A stretch of DNA of 26,206 nucleotides from an uncultured Collinsella sp. (GTDB taxonomy: Bacteria > Actinomycetota > Coriobacteriia > Coriobacteriales > Coriobacteriaceae). Below the pieces are notes generated by a model. The model was not told where the DNA came from and made no database searches. It worked only from the letters and a program-made list of their open reading frames with translations. The position numbers were made by a program, and so were the translations under genes. Location: assembly GCA_900551815.1 (NCBI GenBank), contig URXE01000030.1, positions 1-26,206 of the forward strand, written 5' to 3'. Shown one piece after another: positions 15,539 to 22,959 of the stretch (positions within the stretch are counted from its first letter, which is position 1; each line of letters opens with the position of its first letter).

Positions 15539-15607
15539 CGCCCACACGGGTTAAGCCGTGCATATCTGGGCATAATGATGCGAGCATGCAAGCCTCGTGG
15601 AATAGAT

Positions 15608-15649
15608 GAGCCGGATCCGCGTGCGTACAGCACCGGACCCGGCTCTTTT
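15608..15649 (+). terminator. Intrinsic terminator of yebC
   Basis: GAGCCGG-A-TCCG (15608-15619) pairs with CGGA-C-CCGGCTC (15634-15645), with one mismatch, and runs into TTTT. The T-tract merges with a TATAAT box at 15649-15654. Confidence 0.8.
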
Positions 15650-15654
15650 ATAAT
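15649..15654 (+). promoter_or_regulatory. Probable -10 box of the AmaP/DUF2273/Asp23 cluster
   Basis: A consensus TATAAT lies 50 nt before the GTG start of the first cluster gene and is followed by GATGC. No good -35 box is seen because the position falls inside the yebC terminator stem. A second, similar CATAATGATGC occurs at 15571-15581. Confidence 0.5.
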
Positions 15655-15703
15655 GATGCGAACCGTTTTGCATTCTGTGGACCGAAACCTGAAGGGAGCG
15701 CGC

Positions 15704-16249
15704 GTGCGCGTACTCAAACGAGCCCTAGCGATCGTGTATCTTGCCGCCGCCATCGTGGCGCTGGGTACGCTTGTCTGCCAGTTCTGGGGACCGTATACGT
15801 ATCGCTTTATGCTGCTGTTGCGTGACACCATGCCTCGCGTTGTCGTTACGGTGTGCGCCGCTATCGTGGCGCTTGGCGTGCTCATCGGTTTTTTCCGCCT
15901 GATGTTCGCGCGTCGCGAGCCGTCTTGCGTGCATCTGGCAGGGGAGCGCAATATCGAGGTCACGCTTGCAGCGCTTTCCTCGTGCGCCCGTGCCGCGGCG
16001 GAGTGCGATGATCGCGTGATGGTTGAGCATATCGAGGCGCGCGTTCAAGGCTCCGACGAGTCGCGCGTTCGTTTTAAGGTCGAGGCCATCGCACTCGACG
16101 ACCGGGACGTGGCCTCTCAAGCTATCGCGATGCAGCAACGCATCGAGGAGGCCTGCGACACCATGCTCGGCACGCCGGGCACGACCGCGCGCGTCCGTTT
16201 TTTGCCGTCCAAGACTACCGTCCAGACCGTGGAGGTTTCCGGTGAGTGA
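15704..16249 (+). CDS. AmaP-like alkaline-shock membrane anchor protein
   Basis: The 181-residue protein has two N-terminal membrane helices (about residues 6-28 and 44-66) joined by a short loop. A soluble C-terminal domain of about 110 residues with alternating beta/alpha pattern (NIEVTLAALSSCARAAAECDDRVMVEHIEARV) fits the Asp23-fold tail of AmaP proteins. In staphylococci AmaP anchors Asp23 to the membrane; the same role is inferred here because a DUF2273 gene and an Asp23 gene follow. GTG 15704 follows GAAGGGA at good spacing; an upstream ATG at 15575 lacks a ribosome site and would run through the yebC terminator. It overlaps the next gene by 8 nt, showing translational coupling. Confidence 0.75.
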   Translation: MRVLKRALAIVYLAAAIVALGTLVCQFWGPYTYRFMLLLRDTMPRVVVTVCAAIVALGVLIGFFRLMFARREPSCVHLAGERNIEVTLAALSSCARAAAECDDRVMVEHIEARVQGSDESRVRFKVEAIALDDRDVASQAIAMQQRIEEACDTMLGTPGTTARVRFLPSKTTVQTVEVSGE

Positions 16250-16619
16250 TACCAACCAAGACAAGACCGCCCGTACGCCGCGCTTGACGATCGACCAGAA
16301 CGCTACGCCGGCAGGCGAGTCCGCCGACACCAAGCCCGAGGCCGGCGAGCAGCACGACAGCGCCGCCAACGACTTTGACGAGGCCATGGGTCTCATCAAA
16401 GGTACGGGCGCTGCTATCTGGAGCTACGCCGTGCGCCACCCCAACACTACGCTCGGCGCCTTGGCAGGCTTTATTCTCGCCGTGCTGGTACTTACGTTGG
16501 GCCTGTGGGACACGCTCGTCATCGCATTCTTTGTGCTGATCGGCGCCGTGATCGGCCAGATTCGCGACGGCGAGAACGGTATCGTCAACTTCTTCGGCCG
16601 TCTGTTTAGCGGCCGCTAA
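16242..16619 (+). CDS. DUF2273 family small membrane protein
   Basis: The 125-residue protein has a hydrophilic, Asp/Thr-rich N-terminal half, then two hydrophobic helices (TTLGALAGFILAVLVLTLGLWDTLVIAFFVLIGAVIGQIRDG) and a short basic tail ending FFGRLFSGR. That helix pair and tail are typical of DUF2273 proteins found in asp23 loci. The usual family length is 60-80 residues, so the N-terminal extension is notable. GTG 16242 lies 6 nt after GGAGG inside the preceding gene. Function is unknown; a membrane partner of Asp23/AmaP is inferred from synteny. Confidence 0.82.
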   Translation: MSDTNQDKTARTPRLTIDQNATPAGESADTKPEAGEQHDSAANDFDEAMGLIKGTGAAIWSYAVRHPNTTLGALAGFILAVLVLTLGLWDTLVIAFFVLIGAVIGQIRDGENGIVNFFGRLFSGR

Positions 16620-16663
16620 TACGTATTCGACTGTCGCATCCGCGGCAGGCATAAGGAGGAACC

Positions 16664-17191
16664 ATGGCTTTTAACACGAAGGTCGATGTAGCCGATACCG
16701 AGCTCGAGGCGAATGAGGCCGTCGCCGCCGAGGCGGAGGACGTAACGCTTGAGGACGAGGCACTCGTCGAGGCCGAGTCCGATGCGGGCGAGGATAACGA
16801 GGAGATGGACGAGGAGACGGACGAGTCCGAGGACTCGCTGACCTATTCCAACGGCGTGATCGAGAAAATCGTCGCCATGGCCACCCGCGAGGTGCCGCAC
16901 GTTCTGGGCATGAAGGGTAACCTTATGCACTTTGTGCAGGAGCAGTTTGGTGCCGAGAACCTGACCAAGGGCGTGACGGTCGAGGTCACCGACGACAACC
17001 GCGTGGTCGTCAACATCTCGGTCATCATCGAGTACGGCGCCTATGCGCCTGCGATTTTTGACGATGTTAAGGCGCGCGTCACCGAGCGTCTGGCCGCGAT
17101 GACCGGCCTTGAGGTGGCAGGCGTCAACCTGCGCATCGAGGATGTCATCACCCCCGAGGAGTACGAGCACCGCACCAGCCAGCACGAGTAG
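16664..17191 (+). CDS. Asp23/Gls24 family envelope stress response protein
   Basis: The 175-residue protein has a very acidic N-terminal stretch (about 8-55, rich in Glu and Asp). An Asp23 domain follows from about 60 to 165: SNGVIEKIVAMATREVPHVLGMKG, then VTVEVTDDNRVVVNISVIIEYGAYAPAIFDDVKARVTERLAAMTGLEVAGVNLRIEDV. Family role: an abundant, membrane-proximal cytoplasmic protein induced by cell-wall or alkaline stress. ATG 16664 follows AAGGAGG. It lies 44 nt after the DUF2273 gene, and a long GC-rich terminator stem ends the unit. The acidic tail is unusually long for the family. Confidence 0.92.
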   Translation: MAFNTKVDVADTELEANEAVAAEAEDVTLEDEALVEAESDAGEDNEEMDEETDESEDSLTYSNGVIEKIVAMATREVPHVLGMKGNLMHFVQEQFGAENLTKGVTVEVTDDNRVVVNISVIIEYGAYAPAIFDDVKARVTERLAAMTGLEVAGVNLRIEDVITPEEYEHRTSQHE

Positions 17192-17242
17192 CCTACCAAA
17201 AAGGGATGTTTATTTTGACAGGTTTTAACTGCGAAAACGCAA

Positions 17243-17280
17243 AACGGCCGGTCGCACGGATGTATGTGCGGCCGGCCGTT
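17243..17280 (+). terminator. Terminator of the Asp23 cluster
   Basis: A 15-bp stem (17243-17257 with 17266-17280, one G-U) encloses an 8-nt loop. The following sequence, ATTTG, is a weak T-tract. Confidence 0.75.
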
Positions 17281-17396
17281 ATTTGTATGCCCCCGACGCA
17301 GGCATACCGCTCGTCTAACTAAGGGTTGCAATCTTCGCGTTCCGCGTTACCCTAATGGGCGCATTGTTTCCAAATTGTTAACGAGGGGTTGCCGTA

Positions 17397-18419
17397 ATGG
17401 CCGACGAACACGAGACCGAAAGCAAGGCATGGGCGATTGAAGCCGCTGCGGCAGAGGCGGCGTCGCGTGCCGCCGAGGAGATGCATCGTCCTCCGGTGGT
17501 GCCGATGGAGCGCGTTGTCGGTCGCGAGGATATCGAACGTGGCGAGCGCGCCGGCCGCAAGCGCAGCCAGGAGCCAGGCTTTCCGCGCTTTTTTGCCGAG
17601 CTCAATCTGGGCCTGGTCCTCACGGCGTTCGCCATCGTGGCCTTTAAAACCCCCAATCACTTTGCCTTCGGCGGCACCTCGGGCGTGTCGGTCATTCTGT
17701 CCACGCTGTTCCCGACTCTGCCCGTCGGCGTCTTTATGTGGATTATCAACGCGGTCTTGGTCATCCTGGGTTTTATCTTTTTGGAGCGCAAGGCAATCCT
17801 TTGGAGTGTCTTTGCCTCGTTTGCGCTTTCGGCCTACGTCTCGCTGTTTGAGCTCTTCATTCCGTCGGATGTTTCGATGACGGGCGATATGTGGCTCGAC
17901 CTGTGTTTTGCCGTCATCTTGCCGGCGCTGGGCAGTGCCATTGTCTTTGACATTGGCGCCTCGACGGGCGGCACCGACATCCTTGCCATGATCCTCAAGC
18001 GCCGCACAACGCTCGAGATCGGCCGTGCCCTGTTGCTGGTCGATATCGGCATCGTGACCATCGCGGCTTTCCTGTATGGCCCGCGCGTCGGCCTGTACTG
18101 CGTGCTCGGTCTGTTTGCCAAGACGCTTGTGGTCGACAAGGCTATCGAGAGCATTCACCTTCGTAAGGTCTGCACGATCATTTGCTCCGAGCCCCTTAAG
18201 GTCGAGGAGTTTATCGTAAAGCATCTCAACCGCACGGCAACGATCAGCCGTGGCTACGGCGCCTTCTCGGGCAAGTGCGTCACGGTGATTATGAGCGTGC
18301 TGAGCCGTCGCGAGGCAGTGCAACTGCGCCGCTATACCCGCGAGATTGACCCTGGCGCCTTCATCACCATCGTCGATAGCTCCGAAATCGTCGGCAAGGG
18401 CTTCCGCGGCACGAACTAG
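17397..18419 (+). CDS. YitT family membrane protein (DUF161 + DUF2179)
   Basis: The 340-residue protein has an alanine/glutamate/arginine-rich cytoplasmic N-terminus (1-65), about five or six membrane helices (70-240), and a C-terminal DUF2179-type domain. That domain contains CTIICSEPLKVEEFIVKHLNRTATISRGYGAFSG and later REIDPGAFITIVDSSEIVGKGFRG. The core FAFGGTSGVSVILSTLFP...GASTGGTDILAMILKRRT is diagnostic of YitT. The family is widespread and its transport role is not established. ATG 17397 follows GAGGGG. The N-terminal 65 residues are longer than usual for YitT proteins. It is probably transcribed alone. Confidence 0.92.
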   Translation: MADEHETESKAWAIEAAAAEAASRAAEEMHRPPVVPMERVVGREDIERGERAGRKRSQEPGFPRFFAELNLGLVLTAFAIVAFKTPNHFAFGGTSGVSVILSTLFPTLPVGVFMWIINAVLVILGFIFLERKAILWSVFASFALSAYVSLFELFIPSDVSMTGDMWLDLCFAVILPALGSAIVFDIGASTGGTDILAMILKRRTTLEIGRALLLVDIGIVTIAAFLYGPRVGLYCVLGLFAKTLVVDKAIESIHLRKVCTIICSEPLKVEEFIVKHLNRTATISRGYGAFSGKCVTVIMSVLSRREAVQLRRYTREIDPGAFITIVDSSEIVGKGFRGTN

Positions 18420-18503
18420 CCCGGGCGTACCCTTCGAATCATTGAATAAAGCCACCTGCGTTGCAAATCGGTCATCTTGGGGTATTTGTCCTCACATTGG
18501 GCG

Positions 18504-18513
18504 ATAATGATGC
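18504..18513 (+). promoter_or_regulatory. Possible -10 region of the first zinc-ribbon gene
   Basis: GATAATGATGC at 18503-18513 resembles the sequences before the AmaP-like gene (15571-15581 and 15649-15659), all sharing ATAATGATGC. It lies about 60 nt before the start codon. No clear -35 box is present. Confidence 0.35.
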
Positions 18514-18569
18514 CAAAGACATCGTTTGCGATCCAGGTGATTCGCTCTAGATACGAAGGGATGATTTCG

Positions 18570-19952
18570 ATGTTCTGTTCGCAGTGTGGCGCCCCCATGG
18601 GCGATAACGACAAGTTCTGCGGCGTGTGCGGTGCCCCTAATACCGAGGTCAAGGCCGCCGGTCCCGCTCCGCAAGCTCAACCTCAGCCGCAGGGTCAGCC
18701 GTTTGCCCAGCCGCAGCCGCAGCCGTTCGTTGCGCCCCAGCCGGCTATGAACGCGCCCAAGGGTTGCATGGCTCAGGCCTTCAACGACATGCTTAAGGTT
18801 CCCGGCGCCTTGGTTCGCGTATGCCAAATCGCCTTTTTGCCGGCGCTGATCTGTGTTGTCTCGGTGCTGGTGCTGTTTATCCCCGTTATCGGCGGTATCG
18901 CAGCGGCCATTGGCTTTTTGCTCGCGTACGTGGCAAGCGTGTGCGGCGCGGGCTTTGCCATCGAGTGGGGTCGCGACCTGTCGCTCAAGGACGATAACGG
19001 CATGGGGCGTCCGCTGCTGCGCTCGACCTCGTTTGGATTGGGCATTTTCTCGTCTGTCATTACCGGTGTGCTCGAGTTCGTGGCCATTATTCCGGTGATT
19101 GGCGTGGTGTTCTCGGTGCTTGAGAGCGCTGTGATCGGTGCCGTTGGTTCGTACTATTACTTCGGTTCGAGCGGCCTCGAGGGCGCACTCATCGGGTCGA
19201 TGGGTCTGCTTGTCTTTGCCATGATCGTATCGGCGGTGTTGGGCATTTTCTTTAAGATGTTTGGTGACGCTGCCGTGATGCACTTTGCAGTCGCCGGCCG
19301 CGTGGAAAGCGCGTTTTCGCTCGAGAAGGTCTGGAAGTCCTATAAGGCCAACCTGGGCAAGCTGTTCTGCGCCTCGATTCTCCCCGAGTTTTTGACGGGC
19401 ATTGTTTCCAATATCATCACCTGGATTTTCACCGCCATCTTTGGCGCCATTGCTACGTTTGGTATGTATAGCTATTACTATCGCCCCACGGGTCTTGAGG
19501 CAATCATCGAGGGCGGCGGCATTACGCTCATCCTGTTCTTGATGATCGTTGCCTTTGTCACGGTGTTCCTGACTGTGTTTGGCAAGATGCTCAAGTATCG
19601 CGCCGTTGGCTACTGGGCCGCGCGCTATGCCAGCGAGTGGGCCGATGAGGATGCCGACGATGTTCTGACGTTTGTGCTTCCGGGTGAGAAGAAGCCTGCT
19701 CCTGCGGGATTCAATCCCACGGCCGCCACTGGTGCAGCCCCTGCACCGGCACCCGCACCTGCCCCTGCTCCGGCACCCGCGCCCGCGCCAGCACCTGCCC
19801 CTGCACCCGCGCCCGCACCTGCCCCGGCACCTGCCCCGGCGCCTGCACCTGCGCCCGAGGCGACGCCTGCGGAGCCCGATTGGGATGCCCTTGCCACGCC
19901 GGCGGATGAGCCGGGCGATAATCCTGCTGCCGAAAACAATCAAACCGAATAG
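18570..19952 (+). CDS. Zinc-ribbon multi-pass membrane protein with Pro-Ala tail
   Basis: The 460-residue protein starts with a zinc ribbon, MFCSQCGAPMGDNDKFCGVCG (Cys3, 6, 17, 20). A Gln/Pro linker leads to about six or seven hydrophobic segments (about 75-355), including AGFAIEWGRDLSLKDDNGMGRPLL, which is reminiscent of DUF4013 proteins. A tail of about 20 Ala-Pro units (19737-19856) is followed by an acidic end. Function is unknown; a membrane-bound regulator or scaffold is a guess. ATG 18570 is chosen because GAAGGG lies 9 nt upstream and the zinc ribbon starts at once; an ATG at 18561 abuts that site. The next gene starts with the same zinc-ribbon layout. Confidence 0.72.
   Translation: MFCSQCGAPMGDNDKFCGVCGAPNTEVKAAGPAPQAQPQPQGQPFAQPQPQPFVAPQPAMNAPKGCMAQAFNDMLKVPGALVRVCQIAFLPALICVVSVLVLFIPVIGGIAAAIGFLLAYVASVCGAGFAIEWGRDLSLKDDNGMGRPLLRSTSFGLGIFSSVITGVLEFVAIIPVIGVVFSVLESAVIGAVGSYYYFGSSGLEGALIGSMGLLVFAMIVSAVLGIFFKMFGDAAVMHFAVAGRVESAFSLEKVWKSYKANLGKLFCASILPEFLTGIVSNIITWIFTAIFGAIATFGMYSYYYRPTGLEAIIEGGGITLILFLMIVAFVTVFLTVFGKMLKYRAVGYWAARYASEWADEDADDVLTFVLPGEKKPAPAGFNPTAATGAAPAPAPAPAPAPAPAPAPAPAPAPAPAPAPAPAPAPAPAPEATPAEPDWDALATPADEPGDNPAAENNQTE
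19737..19856 (+). repeat. Ala-Pro dipeptide coding repeat
   Basis: About 40 codons alternate GCN and CCN within the zinc-ribbon gene, giving roughly 20 Ala-Pro units. Synonymous codons vary, so it is a protein-level repeat rather than a recent simple-sequence expansion. Confidence 0.9.
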
Positions 19953-19959
19953 TCGGTCG

Positions 19960-19995
19960 AGGCGCCCTGGGCAACTGAGCCCGGGGCGCCTTTTT
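19960..19995 (+). terminator. Intrinsic terminator of the first zinc-ribbon gene
   Basis: AGGCGCCCTGGGC (19960-19972) pairs with GCCCGGGGCGCCT (19979-19991), with one wobble and a 6-nt loop, and ends in TTTTT. Confidence 0.92.
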
Positions 19996-20060
19996 CTACT
20001 GCGAAAGCAAGAAAATGCCTGGGAAAACGGTTGCAGCAATATTTCTCGGAAATTGATCAA

Positions 20061-20072
20061 TGTTGCGCAACA
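20061..20072. promoter_or_regulatory. Perfect 12-bp palindrome upstream of the DUF4234 gene
   Basis: TGTTGCGCAACA is fully self-complementary and lies 76 nt before the next start codon. A role as a regulator-binding operator is possible but unproven. Confidence 0.35.
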
Positions 20073-20113
20073 ACGTCGCGGCTATTGTTGAGAACATAGT
20101 CGTGTAAGGTTTG

Positions 20114-20130
20114 AAGGCGTGCAACGCCTT
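20114..20130 (+). promoter_or_regulatory. Hairpin next to the ribosome site of the DUF4234 gene
   Basis: AAGGCGT (20114-20120) pairs with ACGCCTT (20124-20130) over a GCA loop, immediately before AGGAAAAGGAG. It may influence translation or mRNA stability. Confidence 0.4.
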
Positions 20131-20147
20131 AGGAAAAGGAGAAGCTT

Positions 20148-20819
20148 ATGTTCTGTCCCACTTGTGGTTCTCCCATTTCGGATGATGCCAAATTCTGCCC
20201 TGTCTGCGGTTCTGCCGTCGGTGCCGCTTCCGCTGCTCCTGCTCCGCAGCCTGCACCTCAGCCCCAGCCTGCTCCGCAGCCCACGCAGATTCAGCCCACT
20301 CCGGTTCAGGCAGTTCAGCCTCAGCCTCAGCCTCAGCAGCAGTACGCCGGGCAGCAGCAGTACGCCGGGCAGCAGCAGTATGCTCAGCAGCCTGCGCCTG
20401 CCCCGATGGGCTATACTCCGATTAAAACCGACCGTGGCGTGATCGGCTGGCTCCTGCTTTCCATCGTGACCTGCGGCATCTATTCGTATTACTTCCTCTA
20501 TTGCCTCGCCCGCGACATCAATGTCATGTGCCAGGACGACGGCGATTCCACGCCGGGTCTGGCAGCATTTATCCTGCTGTCGTTCGTGACCTGCGGCTTC
20601 TACGCACTCTACTGGTACTACAAGATCGGTAACCGCCTGCAGGCTAATGCTCCTCGCTATGGCCTGATGTTCCAGGAGAACGGTACCACCGTTCTTATGT
20701 GGCAGATCGTCGGCGCGCTGCTGTGCGGCCTTGGCCCCATCTTTGCCATGAACATCATCATCAAGAATACCAATGCCATGGCAACGGCTTACAACGTCCG
20801 TCTTGGTGCTCGTGCCTAA
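20148..20819 (+). CDS. Zinc-ribbon, DUF4234 domain membrane protein
   Basis: The 223-residue protein starts MFCPTCGSPISDDAKFCPVCG, a zinc ribbon with the same Cys spacing as the gene before it (3, 6, 17, 20). Residues 25-85 are Pro/Gln-rich with repeated QQQYAG units. Residues 95-223 form the DUF4234 domain: GVIGWLLLSIVTCGIYSYYFLYCLARDINVMCQDDG and a second similar pair, FILLSFVTCGFYALYWYYKIGNRLQ, then a third helix. Function is unknown, though such proteins are common in Firmicutes and Actinobacteria. ATG 20148 follows GGAAAAGGAG. The shared zinc-ribbon start with the upstream gene suggests related partners or duplicated N-termini. It overlaps the next gene slightly. Confidence 0.87.
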   Translation: MFCPTCGSPISDDAKFCPVCGSAVGAASAAPAPQPAPQPQPAPQPTQIQPTPVQAVQPQPQPQQQYAGQQQYAGQQQYAQQPAPAPMGYTPIKTDRGVIGWLLLSIVTCGIYSYYFLYCLARDINVMCQDDGDSTPGLAAFILLSFVTCGFYALYWYYKIGNRLQANAPRYGLMFQENGTTVLMWQIVGALLCGLGPIFAMNIIIKNTNAMATAYNVRLGARA

Positions 20820-21309
20820 CGATACGAGCGGCGTGAACAGCTCCCAGGGACATAAGGGCGCGGCGGAGCTCATTCGCCGCGCCCTTTCTTGCATCGGCGC
20901 GCTCTTTGCCGCCTGGCTCGCGCTCTACCTGCTCGATATCGGCTGCGTGTTTCGCCTGATGACGGGCATTCCCTGCCCGGGATGTGGCATGACGAGGGCT
21001 TGGCTGGCGGCGCTGCGCCTCGATTTTGCGGCTGCCTTCGCTTATCATCCGCTGTTTTGGGTGGTGCCGATTGCGTTTGTACTCGCGTTTGTGCGCGAGG
21101 GGGTGGCATCGAGCAAGCTAAAGCGTGGTATCGACATTGCGGTTATTGTTCTGTGCGTGCTGGTCGTTGCCGTATGGATCGCGCGCCTTATCAACCCGGC
21201 AGACGCGGGCCTGCTCTTTGGTGGTCACGCTCCCGCCGGAGTTCCCACCGATATCATCCACCTCGAAACCCCACGCTGGCTCGCCATCCTTCGCTCTTAC
21301 CTGTCGTGA
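20806..21309 (+). CDS. DUF2752 family small membrane protein
   Basis: The protein (about 167 residues) has four hydrophobic stretches. The DUF2752 motif GIPCPGCGMTRAWLAALRLDFAAAFAYHPLFWVVP sits between helices 1 and 2; its two cysteines may bind metal. Function is unknown. The start is uncertain: GTG 20806, 20812 and 20833 and ATG 20773 are all in frame and none has a good ribosome site, so translation probably couples to the preceding DUF4234 gene, whose stop is at 20817-20819. Proximity to two zinc-ribbon membrane proteins suggests a shared unit. Confidence 0.8.
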   Translation: MLVPNDTSGVNSSQGHKGAAELIRRALSCIGALFAAWLALYLLDIGCVFRLMTGIPCPGCGMTRAWLAALRLDFAAAFAYHPLFWVVPIAFVLAFVREGVASSKLKRGIDIAVIVLCVLVVAVWIARLINPADAGLLFGGHAPAGVPTDIIHLETPRWLAILRSYLS

Positions 21310-21341
21310 CGGAGGACGCGCTAGAAAAGCGGTCGACACAT

Positions 21342-21380
21342 AAGCGGGGGCGAACGTTGAGATAACGTTCGCCCCCGCTT
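21342..21380. terminator. Bidirectional terminator between convergent genes
   Basis: A perfect 17-bp stem (21342-21358 with 21364-21380) with a 5-nt loop lies between the DUF2752 gene (+) and the M20 gene (-). T-tracts are weak on both sides. Confidence 0.8.
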
Positions 21381-21415
21381 TGCTCTAGCTAGGTTGTTAT
21401 GGGTGGGCGTGACGG

Positions 21416-22879
21416 CTACTCGTCGCGCTTCTCCTCGTGGCGAGCGGCGGCACGGGCATCGTGAATGCCCTTGATGGCGGCATGGCGGGCGGTGCGGGCG
21501 TCGTGCACGGCGTCGCGGGCCTCGGCGGCCGTTGCCTTGGCAGAGCGCAGCTTGGCTGCCAGGTCGGGATTGGTCTCGGCAACCGCGGCGATCGTGGGGC
21601 CGTCGAGCTCTTCTTGCGTGGGCTCGGCCAAAAAGTCGATGGCATACTGAGCGGCTACCATGGAGCCCTTGGCGAGCACGCTCTCGTCGATCTTATAGAA
21701 GCAGGAGTGCTGGGCATAGGTGGCGCCAATCTGGGGGTTGCGCGTGCCAACAAAGGCGAGCACGCCCGGTACGCGGCGCAGATACTCCGAGAAGTCCTCG
21801 CCCGAAAGCGTGCCGCGGTAATGGCCCTCGCCCGCGGGACCCAGGCACTTGAGCACAGCTTGGCGGCAGCGCTCGCTCGAGGCGGCATCGTTTTCGACCT
21901 TGTAGTTGGCGATGGTGTAGTCGGTGAGCTCGGCCTCGGCGCCCAGAGCAGCCGCGGTGTGCTCCACGATGCGGCGCATAAGCTCGGGCATCTCCTCATG
22001 CGTCTTGTCGCCATAGGTGCGCACCGTGCCGGCGAGGTACGCCGTGCCGGCGATAACGTTGCGCGCAGTGCCGCCATGCAGCTCGCCGACGGTGATGACG
22101 GCAGGTTCGTAGGGGCTAATCTCGCGCGAGACGATGGTCTGCAGGGCGTTGACGATTTCGGCGGCAACCATAACGGCGTCGTGGCCGCGCTGGGGCATGG
22201 CGCCATGGCACGAGGTGCCGCGGACGTCGATGCGGAACCAGTCGGTGTTTGCCATGCGTGGGCCGGGCTCGCAGCTTACGGTGCCGGCGTCGACCTCGCT
22301 CCAGATGTGCGCGGCGTAGGCGCCGTCGACGCCGTCGAGCACACCCGTGCCGATCATGAGTTTGGCGCCCTGGCCGTTTTCCTCGCTGGGCTGGAAAACG
22401 ATGCGAATCTCGCCGTGGATGTCATCGGTCATGTGGCGCAGAATCTGCAGCGTGCCGAGCATCATGGCGATATGGCAGTCGTGACCGCAGGCGTGCATGC
22501 AGCCCTCGTTGACGCTGGCGAACTCCTCGCCGGTCTGCTCGGTGACAGGCAGGGCGTCGATATCGGCGCGCAGCAGGATACGGCGGCGCGGCGTGCCGTC
22601 CTCGCGGTAGGCATCCGGCGCGGTACCGCGAAGCGTCGCCACCAGGCCCGTCTTGAGCGGACGCTCGTAGGGGATATTCATGGCGTCGAGCTGGTTGGCG
22701 ATGTCGGAAGTCGTGCGCTCCTCGGCAAGGCTCAACTCCGGGTGCTTATGGAAGTGCCGGCGCTGCTTGATGATGTAGGGTTCAAACTCGGCGGCGATAT
22801 CCTGGATGGCCGCGGTGACGTCGTCTGCCGCGCGAACCTCGGTTGCCGCCATAATTTGCTGTGCCTTGGTCTTCGTCAT
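21416..22879 (-). CDS. M20 family metallo-amidohydrolase (N-acyl-amino-acid hydrolase type) with long C-terminal tail
   Basis: The 487-residue enzyme has the M20D amidohydrolase layout: RRHFHKHPELS (41-50), the di-metal core RADIDALPV and HACGHDCH (Cys131, His133), EENGQGA (Glu166-167), His191, a dimerisation lid domain with SCHGAMPQRGHDAV, and HSCFYKID near the end. Family role: hydrolysis of N-acetyl or other N-acyl amino acids or peptides in the cytoplasm. Residues after about 435 form an extra Ala/Arg/His-rich tail (KLRSAKATAAEARDAVHDARTARHAAIKGIHDARAAARHEEKRDE) that is probably helical; family members are usually near 390-400 residues. ATG 22879 follows AAGGAG. The frame is open upstream, but that part runs into the promoter region and is antisense to the divergent gene. 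Confidence 0.9.
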   Translation of the reverse strand: MTKTKAQQIMAATEVRAADDVTAAIQDIAAEFEPYIIKQRRHFHKHPELSLAEERTTSDIANQLDAMNIPYERPLKTGLVATLRGTAPDAYREDGTPRRRILLRADIDALPVTEQTGEEFASVNEGCMHACGHDCHIAMMLGTLQILRHMTDDIHGEIRIVFQPSEENGQGAKLMIGTGVLDGVDGAYAAHIWSEVDAGTVSCEPGPRMANTDWFRIDVRGTSCHGAMPQRGHDAVMVAAEIVNALQTIVSREISPYEPAVITVGELHGGTARNVIAGTAYLAGTVRTYGDKTHEEMPELMRRIVEHTAAALGAEAELTDYTIANYKVENDAASSERCRQAVLKCLGPAGEGHYRGTLSGEDFSEYLRRVPGVLAFVGTRNPQIGATYAQHSCFYKIDESVLAKGSMVAAQYAIDFLAEPTQEELDGPTIAAVAETNPDLAAKLRSAKATAAEARDAVHDARTARHAAIKGIHDARAAARHEEKRDE

Positions 22880-22930
22880 GGTCGATTTGCTCCTTGCTGG
22901 GTTGATCGCAAAATCGTACAGGCTTTCTCC

Positions 22931-22959
22931 AGTATGCCACCTGCCGCTAGGGCTGGTAA
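22931..22959 (-). promoter_or_regulatory. Probable promoter of the M20 amidohydrolase gene
   Basis: On the minus strand TTACCA (22959-22954) and CATACT (22936-22931) are separated by 17 nt, giving 4/6 matches to each consensus hexamer, about 50 nt before the start codon. Confidence 0.5.

Noticed and set aside
19730..19860. The short repeated units were considered as a CRISPR or DNA tandem array.
   Set aside because: They are in-frame Ala-Pro codons with varied synonymous bases inside a gene and have no spacers.
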